Positions 9,917 through 22,888 of a stretch of 64,000 bases of DNA are shown in pieces. The stretch is from Diphasiastrum complanatum (Eukaryota > Streptophyta > Lycopodiopsida > Lycopodiales > Lycopodiaceae). Within the stretch, counting starts at the first letter, position 1; every line of letters starts with the position of its first letter. Under the pieces are notes generated by a model that saw nothing but the letters and a program-made list of their open reading frames with translations, did not search any database and was not told where the DNA came from. Both the position numbers and the translations under genes were made by a program. The stretch covers positions 24,955,390 through 25,019,389 of the forward strand of contig CM055102.1 of NCBI GenBank assembly GCA_029204225.1. The letters run 5' to 3'.

Positions 9917-11335
9917 TGGTTACTACCTACCTAACTGTGATCAAGCTCCATTCGTAGCCCAGTCCGCAGCTTTCGAGAAAAGATCTCTTTGGTTACTTGC
10001 CAACTACTGCAATCAGAAATTCAATTCCAAAGTAACGGTTCAATTTCAAGTGCAACAGGTGCTGAAGCCAGTGGAGGAGCTACTAGAAACACGAAAGAAG
10101 GCAAGTAGAAGAAGTAGAGCTTTATCGAAGATGAAAGAGAGACATAGTCAAAACTTTATTCGATTGGTCAAAATATTGTGCTATGACCACAAACTAAAAA
10201 ATTCTTTTGATCGCAGCTGGCAATTTAGGCAGGTGGAATATCTTGATTGCTTGCAAACTTGGTCGGCATGAGAGCTAAGATGTTGAATGCATGCGTTGAA
10301 GTATATTCTACTGTTCTCTAGAAAGATGTGTTACTGCTAATAAACTACCACGTTCGATCACTTTCATTCTTTCCAGAAGAAGATTTGCAGTTGTTTTATG
10401 ATTTGCAATTCAATTGTTGAACCTTGCTACATAAGAAACGCAATCCTAAAAATCAATATGCAAACTGGCAGAAGAAAAAAGATCACCAACTAAAAAAATT
10501 TACGTATTGTGGGAAGAATTTCGTGTTGATTTGGTACAAAAAAATAGATAGCACGAAGGCTTAAAGGCACTGGAAAAGAAATGCTCTCATTGATGAAAAT
10601 CCGGTCTACTCACAAGCAGAGGAAGGTTTCTGATAAGTTACGATCAACTACAACCGTTGGAAGAAGCCAACACTAATCACGGCCAAGATGAGACTTGCTG
10701 CTGAGTAGTGCGCAGCACGAGTGCGTTCTCTCCAGCTACTGGATGTTTTTTACAAGTCTGGAGCTTTTCTGTAGCTGTTGCCTCGATTTTTCTTATGGGC
10801 ACACGAAACCAACAACGATCTTGGGATTATGAAGAACCGGTCTACTCAGAAGGATATGGATACTCAGAAGGATATGAAGCTTTCAGATACTTGAGGTCAG
10901 CTACAAGCGTTGGAAGTCATAGGCAAGAATAGCACGCTTGGCAAGTCATTGTAACCAATATGGCGAAGAACATCTAGCTGCCACCACAAATAGCGCAGTA
11001 GCACACGTCAGTAGATGTGCTTTACAAACGTTCACTGGGTTTGCACACCAGAGGTTCAGTAGCATGTCAGTAGCGCCGCCGCCATCAGATTAACTCCTTG
11101 CATATCCAATTCCTCCCACACCTACATTTCATGACCATCGATTGACTGCACATCTGAGGCACATCTGAGGTTCACAATATGCAACATGCCTAGTTGACAC
11201 TCCTCATGCAATGATTCTCCTATAATCATGCCCACCACAAGTGTCTCACGCTCTTCAATCACTTAACTGCTTGAAACCCAATGACATCGACAATTGCAGC
11301 CTTCAAAGCTACACTCCAAGCTTCTCTAATTGCTT
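9917..11335. other. Gene-free stretch with dispersed repeats
   Basis: A 122-codon frame at 9903-10271 has no recognised domain and biased basic composition; I do not call it a gene. 'ccggtctactca' blocks recur at 10599 and 10838, with an 18-bp tandem repeat at about 10849-10884. The block 10975-11200 resembles 14820-15190 and is a dispersed repeat. Confidence 0.4.
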
Positions 11336-11340
11336 GGCCC

Positions 11341-11686
11341 TGTTGGTGTCAAGCAAAACAAGAGATGTGTTTGCTGACGTCAACAATCTGCCTTCCCCAC
11401 ATTTCCTATGTGGCGATCCCAAGTAGTCGTTTCTTGGCATGTAGGCGCTCCTCCTTTTCCTATAAAGGAGAGGCACATAGAGGATTACCACAATCAATCC
11501 AAACAGTAGAACTAGCTTTGTATTCTCATATGTTTTACATTCTATGTGAATCTTTGTTTTAGCAACGTTCTTGTTGTTCTATCTCTTTGCAATTGGATGG
11601 ATATAATGTAGGAAGTCATTAGCCTTTACTATTCTAGCTTTCTCTGTCTGCGCTCCCTTGGTTTCTAGCACTGATCTTCTCATATA
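11341..11686. repeat. 5' LTR of TRIM-like element
   Basis: Aligns along its length with 12418-12740. It lacks the terminal 'atccaaca' present in the other copy, and the sequence changes abruptly after 'ttctcatata'. Confidence 0.85.
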
Positions 11687-12417
11687 CCTCTCTCTGAGAT
11701 CCATGTCTCTCTCTACGTTGCAGGTGCCTGTGATGCAACAGATTCTATTGGCCTCTCTCTCAATGCATCTGTCATGCCAACGCTCTCTCCAGCCAACGCT
11801 CTCTCCAGCCAACGCTCTCTCGAACGTGCTCTTGCTCAACTCCTCTCTCTGATGTTCACGTTCTCTTCTGTAGCTGATGCAATGAGTTCTATCAGAGCTC
11901 CATTTCCTTGAACTGTGAATATCAAATTGCAGCAGAAGCGTGGAAGGAAGATGGCAGCTGGATCAAAGCTTAATCATAAAAGAAGGCAACGGTCAGGAGC
12001 AAACCGAGGATCATTATCTTGAAGAAACCAAATTGGATCACAAACTACTTCAAGCCAAAGACAACTGAATAATTGGATTGGTCTTCAATTGACAATTCTG
12101 TACATGAAAGATTGGTAACCGAGATCTGGCATCTTCAGTAAACATCTACATCAGCACTCATCAGAGCATTCAAGTTTTGAATGTGAAATTGATCTTCTAT
12201 AGCTTCAAATTCGTGTTAATGCATGATAATTGCACTTTATGTAAAGGGTGGACTTGTACGCAAAGGGCATGCAATATGCATGTATAGGGTGTGCAAGACA
12301 TATACATGGGGCATAAAGGGGCACAAAAGATCATGAGAGACACTTAGGTGAATCATAAGAAGCATTTGATGGTCATATAATTCTATTTGTAATAGATGTT
12401 TTGCTTGTGGGAGGGAT

Positions 12418-12752
12418 TGTTGGTGTCAAGCAAAATAAGAGATGTGTTTGCTGACGCCAGCAATCTACCTTCCCCACATTTCCTATGTGGCAATCCAAGG
12501 CATTCATTTCTTGGCATGTAGACGTTCCTCCTTTTCCTATAAAGGAGAGGCACGTAGAGGATTACTGCAATCCTTTGTATTCTCATCTGTTTTACATTCT
12601 ATGTAAGTCTTTGTTTTAGCAACGTTCTTGTTGTTCTATCTCTTTGCAATTGGATGGATATAACATAGGAAGTCAGCAGTCTTTACTGTTCTATCTTTCT
12701 CTGTCTACGCTCCCTTGGTTTCTAGCAGCTGATCTTCTCATATAATCCAACA
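12418..12752. repeat. 3' LTR of TRIM-like element
   Basis: Complete LTR from TGTTGGTGTCAAGC to ATATAATCCAACA, followed by the GGCCC target copy. TATA motif near 12537. Confidence 0.88.
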
Positions 12753-12757
12753 GGCCC

Positions 12758-13200
12758 TTCAAGCAACCAACGTTGCCTTCCAAGCTCCTCTTGCTTCGTC
12801 CTTCAAGCAAATGCTCGCTTCTCAACGTCAATACAACCACCACAGAGCTGCCACTCCACGGACTTCGTATACATGTATATTATATACAACATCACAACAT
12901 GCTTGCCAGGATAGCTAAATCCAGAATCTTGCCAAGAAGATCCCTTATTTGGTCACTCACCTTATAACGTTAACCACTTAACCGATAAAACTTGTGCCAC
13001 TTTAATGACTAGCTCAGACCACTACTTTATGTGGTCATCCATCGCCTATTTACAGGTCCTATGTTATGTTTACACTTGGTCTGTGACCAGTGACCTATGC
13101 ACAGATCCAGATATGTATTGGGCATAACTCCCAACACGAATGAGTTTGCCTCCATCATGTTTGATTATATCATGTGAATTGCATTTCCACGGTAGTTCTG
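12758..13200. other. Gene-free stretch
   Basis: No recognised gene, RNA or repeat boundary. Confidence 0.4.
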
Positions 13201-13330
13201 TGATCGTTCATACTCTTCCTACTCACGTGCAGCTTAGTGCAAAGGCAGTCTATCAGGAATCCTTGTGATCATTCATACTCTTCCTATTAACGTGCAGCTT
13301 AGTGCAAAGGCAGTCTACCAGGAATCCTTG
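13201..13330. repeat. 65-bp tandem duplication
   Basis: Units 13201-13265 and 13266-13330 share 'catactcttcct' and 'cgtgcagcttagtgcaaagg' with a few substitutions. No coding signal. Confidence 0.9.
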
Positions 13331-13584
13331 ACGACAGGGAACTATGGCATGATGTCATGAGAAATTGCATGTACCAATCTTGCCATTTCAATGTGTATTA
13401 TATTATCTATCAGCAATTCTAGCCAGGTGCACAAAAAAGATATACGGGAATAAAAAACAGATGAAATAGGAATTGTAAGCTATGCAGATTATATTGGACA
13501 CCTTGGACACAGCTGCTTGGGAGGTCTGAAATTGTTTTCATTAGAATAAACAAGACTCATGCAACAATGATAACCTGGTTGCTC

Positions 13585-14985
<1,401 letters not shown>

Positions 14986-14989
14986 GTGA

Positions 14990-15200
14990 AGAGTGTGCCA
15001 CATGTATCATGGCTGGCCGTCGATTTGCTACACATGTGAAGATCACAATATGACACATGGGTCTCTTTCACCAAGGAGCTTAAAGTTGGCCAGAGGCAGC
15101 GTGCCATATGTATCATGCTTGACCATCGATTGACTGTACATCTGAGGTTCACAGTATGCCACATGACTAGTCTCTTTGAGCAACGAGCTTAAAGTTGCCA
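14990..15200. repeat. Tandem repeat of about 105 bp, two diverged copies
   Basis: 'tgtgccacatgtatcatggc' (14995) recurs as 'cgtgccatatgtatcatgc' (about 15102), and both units end in 'gagcttaaagttg'. Part of the unit also occurs at 11130-11200, so the unit is dispersed as well as tandem. Confidence 0.75.
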
Positions 15201-15205
15201 TAGGA

Positions 15206-15850
15206 CAAAATTGTAAAAAAATTATACTTTTCTATCACCCTGTGTTCTATTGATAATTATGATACTGATTAGAATTTCAGTTTGTTTATATTTTAATAAT
15301 CGAAATCATAAATCTAAAAAAATGTGTTTGAAATCACTGCAAATGTATATAAATTGGAAAAATATATTTGATATAGATTCAATTATGTTATAAATTTTGA
15401 TGAATTAAATATGTAATGTTTTATCATTGCCAATTATATATTGGAGATGATCATATTCTTTTACTTGTTATTCTAATGATTGTTTTAATACAATCAAACT
15501 GAAAAATAGTTTCTAAATTGACAAGAATAAGACTAAAAAAAGAGTAATTCATTTTACAACTTTTTGTTCGCTTCAATTAATTTTAATTAGATATCCCATT
15601 ATTTGAAATTGTGTTGATTGTTTAGCGTTAGAATTTTAAATTTAAGTAGGATTTTATGAGTTTTAAATTTTAGTAATTGTTTCAATTTATATTAAAAATG
15701 TTAGTTTTCTATTATTGCATGTTAAAAAATGTGTTTATTCACAATTTCATACACAATTTGAATGGATGAAGAATTTTAGGTTTTTTAATTTTTTGGATAA
15801 AAAATAATGTGCATGTTTTTAAAATAGACTGAAAAGTGCCAAATTTTAAC
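15206..15850. other. Very AT-rich gene-free spacer
   Basis: Long A/T runs, no coding or RNA signal. It separates the repeat-rich left part from the promoter side of the AAPT gene. Confidence 0.5.
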
Positions 15851-16374
15851 AAGAATTTTTTTGAGTAATCTGCAACATTACTCGTTTGATCCGCAACGGT
15901 GTAAGAGCAAGCATTCTGATGGTGAGAAAGATTGGCACCTTCCACATAAAGGTGACCAGACCCGAACAAGGAACAATGAGGCGAGGAGAAGAAGATAGAG
16001 AAACTAAAAGAAAGGAAAAAACATGGTGACGAAGATGGGGTGAAAAATATGGCGCCACATGACTGGAGGAAACAAGCAAAGAATCCACAACATCACGATG
16101 AGTCTCACGACGTGTGCATGAAGGGGAAGCGTAGAGAGGTTGGTCCGAAGGCGAAGCATGTCTCTTTTCTCCATGACGAGCAACAGGATTATAATCCTTA
16201 AGCCTCGCTCGTCAAACCTTGCTCTCTTGAAACGTTCAAATTCAAAGAGGAGAATTAAGAGTGGAGACATTCTCCACTTACACCACCAAGGTGTTCCCAT
16301 CCAGTCGCCTCTTCCAAGGAAACATGTTTCCTCGCCAGCCGACCCATTCAACAACTTAATAATAATTTACCATC

Positions 16375-16442
16375 TCTCGAGTCTCTCTCTCTCTCTCCCT
16401 CCACACGTTCCTGGAGAGAAGGCGACTTTAATATTTTAATGA

Positions 16443-16474
<32 letters not shown>

Positions 16475-16483
16475 TCTCTCTTT
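16375..16483 (+). promoter_or_regulatory. CT-rich tract upstream of AAPT, likely promoter or 5' UTR
   Basis: Two (CT)n blocks (about 16380-16400 and 16443-16481) lie 400-500 bp before the AAPT start codon. Pyrimidine patches near transcription starts and in 5' leaders are common in plants. Placement on the gene's sense strand supports this, but no transcript start can be fixed from sequence alone. Confidence 0.4.
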
Positions 16484-16681
16484 TGCCAAGTTTGTTATGA
16501 CTGGATAAACGTGTGTGGAAAATTATGCGATCTTGTGATGCGGTAGAGCAAGATTTGCAGCATTGGATTTGATCGGTTTCGAGGAGATCTATTTTTCATT
16601 TCGTTTCCTCGGACGTGCTGACACTGTTATACTCTTCAGATACCGACCAATCTCCTGCACCACTTCGTTGCACTTATTATC

Positions 16682-16876
16682 GTAAGCTCATCTTACTTCC
16701 TGTAAATATATTGCTGCTGGTGCTTTCTGCGTTTGAGTGTGGTTTGTTTCCTTTTGTAGCAATCTTACCGATGTTTGAATGCGATCATGCACTGGTGAAC
16801 ATTGAGGTTGAGTTTTTAGTTGTAGGACTCGTAATGCCGCTCCAGCACAGGTGAATATCCACTGACTGTAAAGCAG
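16682..16876 (+). other. Possible 5' UTR intron of AAPT
   Basis: A consensus donor 'ttatc|gtaagc' at 16682 and an acceptor 'aaagcag|gcgc' ending at 16876 would remove 195 nt just before the start codon at 16888. This is inference from splice motifs only. Confidence 0.35.
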
Positions 16877-16887
16877 GCGCTGTAAGG

Positions 16888-17024
16888 ATGGGGTATATTG
16901 GAAAGCATGGCGTGGAGGCATTGCGCAGGTACAAGTACAGTGGAGTAGACAGATCCTATGTTGCAAAGTACGTGTTGCAGCCTTTCTGGAGCCGCTTTGT
17001 CACCATTTTCCCTCTCTGGTTTCC
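16888..17024 (+). CDS. AAPT: AAPT exon 1
   Basis: Residues 1-46 (last codon split). Starts with ATG in MGYIGKHG and ends FPLWF plus 'cc' before donor gtgagt. Intron 1 is 386 nt. Confidence 0.95.
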
Positions 17025-19728
17025 GTGAGTCATTGCCTTTCTTTGCTCCAAATTGTCTCTATCTTTCCTCCTTCATGTCTATTTTATCAATTTTTGGAAT
17101 GCATCTGTAAGGAGTTCTGATTTTTCAGCAACAGATTGTCGAAAACTACGACAAATGTATGCTTGCAAGGGTAGCAGCTAAGAACTGAGCGTTGACGTCG
17201 TATGGCCAAGATTTAGTTTAGGACGGCATTGATGGCATCCCAAATTGCTCATAACAAATGCTGACCATTTTTGTTTCCGCGGTTCCCATTTGTTCTGTCC
17301 GTAATGTTTTTGTCATAGATACTAGATAGCATAAGCATGGTTCGAGCTGATGCTAACTTAATACTCCTTGTTGTATGCTGCCGGACTCTACGGATTTTCA
17401 ACTACCGCAGGCCGAACATGGTAAGTCAAATCTGGCTTTTTTCCTGATCACCAATAGTAGAATAAATCCGCTACATAGAAAAGGTGTTTCATTAGTTGTT
17501 ATAGTCCTTCTGTGATGTATTGAGTCAGTCTAAGATTCAAAGAATTTATGATTTACGGAATAGACATGAGAGCAAGAATTATACCTTTATCATGGTGAGC
17601 TGGAGAATGTGCATAATGATCTGAACAAAATTTTGTTCTTTTGGTTTGGATATCGTTGCAGATTACGTTGATCGGCTTTGGCTTCATCTTGATATCGGCA
17701 TTGTTGAGTTATGTAAGTCCACAATCAGACTACTCTTCCTCACTAAAAGAAAGATAATCACAAAAGTGGACTTCTTACAGTCCATCACTGTAGCTATTTA
17801 TGCAGGCCTCATGGTGCTTTATGACAACACTAGGATTCTGACCAGCTCAGCAGAGTTTTTTCCACATATACAAACTGCTGTTTATCAATGTTGTAATGGA
17901 CTTCCGTACAATGCTAGTTGACACATGACAAAATGGGGACACTTTGTGAAAAATTTGACGGTGACAAGCTTAAATGTAAGATGTGCCGTCAAGATACCAA
18001 ATGGCAGGCTAGCCTTCGCTTCTTTATCTAGTGTGCTAGCCGACTACTAGTAACTTGGTCCGAAGTTTACCACAACTTTCAAAAAAGATAATACATGGAC
18101 CTTAGGAGCTTTAAAAAGGTATTAGTTGTGTGTATCCCTATTTCACCCATAAATTTCTGGATCGGAGATGCTTTTAAATTTTTTTTTTGTACAATAGAAT
18201 GAGTAATGCTTTTTAGATGAGCTTCTGAATTGCGATTTGTGTCTTCATTATCATTTGGTTTAATTTGGTTTGTACTCTCTCCATTATTAATTAGGGCCGT
18301 CTTACCGAATTGAACTTGAATGCTCCAATACAGTTAGAACAATCTTCGGTTCAATTTAGCTAGTAGTAACTTCACATTTGATTGTGATCAGATATATTCG
18401 CCCCATCTTGATAGCCCACCTCCTACATGGGTCCACGTTGCACATGGGCTATTACTATTTCTATACCAGGTTAGTGTCTTTTCTTGATGATTTCGACTTC
18501 GGTTATAAATCATTTCCTAATACCATGTTTTTGAAAATACTAATTTTATGTGCTTTCACTTTGAATGTTACAAGTTCTTTCTCTTTCATCTAGATGATGA
18601 TGCTCAAGGCTTGCCTATGTCTTAGCTTTGGATTTAGTCTAATCACTTCTTTAAGCCACACCAAGACACATTCTCTTTTGATTTCATCAACATGATTTAA
18701 TCTCAGTTAAATAAAGTTGTATTGCTGAACCGATACAAGATGGCATCTTTTCCAAATTTCTAGTGATTGTTTTCATTTTATATCTCTCGATAAAATAATC
18801 TATATTGGTAGCAAAAAAGGTTAGTTAAGATATATTTGTGCATGCTTAGTTTGCTGCAAACTGAAGTAGTTTTTATGTCCTTTCAATAATGGTTGACCGT
18901 TGGTGACTTTGCAATTGCAAGTAGCCACCTAGTGCTTATGTAGGGCTTCTTGCCTTTTCTAGGCCCTTGATCTCTAGCAAGCCTTGGCTTGTTGCTAATT
19001 AAAGTAGGCAACCAATGTCGACAAGAGAGAGAACACCATATGATTATGGTTTGAGGTGGCAAATGAAGGAAGAAATAGTCATGGGAAGACAAGGCCGAAC
19101 GCCAAACAATACTTCTCAAGGAAGAGACTTGGGAGAAAGTGCAGAATAAGTTAGAGCTAGGATAAATTGGAACCAAAGAATCAGGATATGCCACTAGCAG
19201 AACCGGAAGTGTTAAGAAGCTCCTTCATTGCAAATGTGTTCTTTGCTTCCATCTCAAAAGGATCCACCATATTGCCATGTGTCTGTCCCATAAGACCCTA
19301 CTCCCATGCGATGATTTGAAGTATGCCAAAATTTGCACCACCTATACACTGCAAAAAATAAGGTAAAAAAAGCGTCGTGACAAATACTATGATGGCATAA
19401 CATGAGGTACTAAAGTTACTTTCATAGTCAATAAGACATTCATAGTTTTGTACTTCACAAAACGCCACCCTAAATACATTTTGCATGCATTGCAAAAATG
19501 CCGCAAGTAACGTATTATTTTTTGGTAGTATTGAAAAAAACTCCTCTTTGGGTAGACTTACTTGATATGAGAATAAACTATAAAAGAGTGGAGTTAGTTC
19601 TTTAAGACGGGGGGTTGGGACATGCCAAGCAATCCTTAGTACTACTTCATTTGCTCAAAAAAAAACTTCAGTACCAATTAACCTTGCCTAAGCAATTTCA
19701 GTCCTTAGAATGAATGAGGGAATCAGGG

Positions 19729-19787
<59 letters not shown>

Positions 19788-22720
19788 TTTATTAAGTCTT
19801 TTCCATGCCAAAAGGCATATAAGACTAGGAAATGTGCATGCGTATGTGGTAATAGTGGGAGCATATGAAACATCTCCAAAACAATAACGAAAGAAGCATG
19901 TCTAGATACTATAATAAATGCCACCTCACCAAAGGACATAACTGGCGGATCAATCCTTTTTCGAAATACCCTGAAACCTCCCGGTCTCAATAGCCAACTG
20001 ATGGGATGATAAGTGGAGTTGGCCCAATGTGAATCTGAGGCTATGTGATAATCTTGAGTCCAAATACTGTGGCAAAACTGGGAACCCCTGCTATGTCTAG
20101 CTCAATGAAATAAGTCTGATAACTCGATATCTCTAGTCTTATGGGACTTCATTCTCTTGGTGGCCATAAGGACCATATCAGAGGTGAAGAAGGTGAACTT
20201 AGATGGTCGAAGAGAGAAAAAGAAAGACAGAAAGATCTTTATTAATGTCCTTGAAATACCCTAAGGTACATAGGACTGATAATAGGTACATGTCGATTAT
20301 GCACAGTAGGAGCTTAAAAGCTTAATCAAAAGAAACAATAACTACAAATACAGAAACTACATGTGGTGAGAGACTGGCACAATCACTATAAAGTCCTAAT
20401 CCAAGGATCCTACTCTAAGCATGCCAAATCAAGTCTTCATCCAACCGGAATAAAGATTAAGGCCAAAAATTTTCGTGTATTCTACGCACAAACACCTCCT
20501 AAAATGAATCAAAGAATCATTTATAAAGGTTGTGACTTATAAGCAACACATATCATCAATAATAAGATTATATTGTTGATAACGACAACTAACTCAGAAG
20601 GATCACTCCTGACTCTGTTAGCTGTATTGGATTTAGAAAATATTTGAATGTATAGGTGTGGATCCAAAACACCACATTCAATCTGATTCTAATTCCACCT
20701 AGTTCTACAAGCAACTTCTCATAGGGAAATCACTTTTACCTAACGAGAAATTGTCTCTATACAATTCTCATCAATATGCCTATGTTTTTTTTTACCGACT
20801 AGTTTATGCATGCATTAAACCTCAATCCAAGGAATACATTGTAAATCCACAGGATTAGAATTTTGCGTAAAGAAATTATGATCTTACACAATGATTCACA
20901 ACAGAGCATATCTCCAAATTTCATCCCATCTGTAACCATTACTGTTACAACTGAGAATCCTGTACTCAGTTTACTCTAACAGAGTCATTTCTCATAGAGT
21001 ACTATTTTGCAATCAAAATCTCAACCGGAGATTATCTCAAAAGAATATATTGCAAAAGTAAATTTCCTAGTTCTGATACAAACTTGTGATCAACAAACTT
21101 CTCTACTACAAGAGTGTTTTCTAGCTTTCTTCTCTTATATCTTCCGACTAGATATCTACTATAATCCTTAGAGGATTTCTGTAATATCAAAATATCTTAT
21201 CGTTCCCGATTCAAGAAGCAGGTCCTCAACTATTCAAGTAATGGATTCCTCCTGGAATCTTTGATAGATGTTTCTCTGCTCAATTCTTCCTACTTCTCCC
21301 CCTTTTAACAGTCTGGGACGTTGTGCAAGCTAAAATAGCTCGCCCAACGGTTTATCCAGTCAACAACAACTTTCGGGTGTTTTAGTTTTTTTTTTTAATT
21401 GCCGGCTTTTTTTTTTTTTTTATCGATAAGTAGCCCAAGTTGTATAATTTAATGGCTTGTAATTGATTGAATAGATTTTGCATTTGGCTGTTTCTGTTTA
21501 TTGCTTTGATGAAGTTCCAACACACCCTTGCCCAAAGTTTGTAACAATGTGTTAAAAACCTTTAGGGGGGGTCATCACTGTTAGGTGATGCCGGGAGAAT
21601 TTCTGAGGAAACGGGAAAATTCTCCCACCCCACAGGAACTTCACACATATCCATTTGCTTATCTTAACCAAAAAATTACATTTAGTTAAGAATCATTGCG
21701 GGTATAATTTCTCTAACAAAGCAATGTCCAAAAACGTAGTTTTTAACAAACCATAACATGTTATTAAAAATTATACCAATGAACAATGCAAATGGATTTA
21801 AAAAGCGATAACTTGCCAAAAACAAACCCTTTACGTGCATTGAATCAGTTCATTCAATTTTTTGACCCATTATATTCAACAAAAAATTTAACTGCATTAG
21901 CAAAATGATAGTCCGTAATGCCTATAAGTAGCCCATGGAACTTAAAAAAAAAACTGAAAACCGAGAAACCTTACTTCAAAATCATAATTAGCCTGAAACT
22001 TCTAGGGAGCTCATAAATATTATAGAGGGCTCCCATGAGACAAGTTTAAATAGAATGTAACTATTTGCAAGGTAGTCATCGAGTCATATCTTGAGACATA
22101 TATGAAAAAGTCTGCGATGGAGTTGGGTGATTCTAACAACAAAAATGAGACTATGGCATGCCTAGCTAAACTAATGTAGCTCATGATATAGAATGAGACT
22201 ATCAAGCTACTCCATGAGGTTTGAAGGAGGACATGATAGTGGCCAAAGTAGATGAGGGTGCTGATGATGTAGTATTTCAAGATGACTGTCGATGGGCCTT
22301 TGGGTAAGGTGGACTTGGCGTGGCAACATGGTGCCACATCAGAGCGTGCTAGCTGAGATAGAATTTTTGGACTGTTTGTAGGAACATTTGCCTCATCCAC
22401 TCTTTGTGCCATATTCATTTTATGAGTCACCATGGGAGAAGCATGAGTCGATAGGTGGATGCAACATTTCTCTAGCATCGGCCACAGTGATATGGCATGT
22501 GTCACTCCTCAAGTGAAACATATCTTTGATCATCAAATACGATTTCATGAAATGCAACATACTTGGCTGGTTGCAAAAGAGGCAGTAGTAACTCTCTCAA
22601 ACCTCATACTCGAGAGGGCATTGGCAGATAGAATGCTCCTTTGGCTTAGTCACTCCCATGGTACACGTATTGACAGACCTTGTCCTTATTTGGTATCCCT
22701 GGAAGTGCACAACTTCTACC

Positions 22721-22789
<69 letters not shown>

Positions 22790-22853
22790 GAATAGATTTT
22801 ATTAACGTCTTTTGGTACCAAAAGGTACATAAGACAAACAAGAGAGTACAAGC

Positions 22854-22888
<35 letters not shown>

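Larger units (their letters stand above)
11336..12757. mobile_element. TRIM-like short LTR retroelement with target duplication
   Basis: This is a 1.4-kb element bounded by TGTTGG...CCAACA and flanked by the 5-bp direct repeat GGCCC (11336-11340 and 12753-12757). The two LTRs lie at 11341-about 11686 and 12418-12752 (335 bp). Both carry 'cctataaaggagaggcac', a TATA box. The purine tract 'gtgggagggat' precedes the 3' LTR. The internal part (about 730 bp) has no gag or pol frame and contains a 16-bp tandem repeat (ccaacgctctctccag, about 11777-11821). The end of the 5' LTR and any primer site are altered. LTR size, total size and lack of coding fit TRIM/SMART-type non-autonomous elements. LTR divergence looks high, so it is old. 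Confidence 0.88.

Noticed and set aside
16140-16439. 99-codon frame upstream of AAPT as a separate gene
   Set aside because: No family features; it lies in the probable promoter/5' UTR and is Ser/Leu/Pro-rich because of CT runs.
17935-18035. BED zinc-finger-like piece ([14 protein letters not shown]) in intron 3
   Set aside because: Too short, no downstream His pair, no transposase next to it; probably chance.
21593-21626. Inverted repeat as a terminator or RNA gene
   Set aside because: Only a 10-bp stem in AT-rich intron DNA, with no other support.
22020-22505. 161-codon minus-strand frame in intron 4
   Set aside because: No domain, low-complexity composition and no homologous copy in the window; probably chance.
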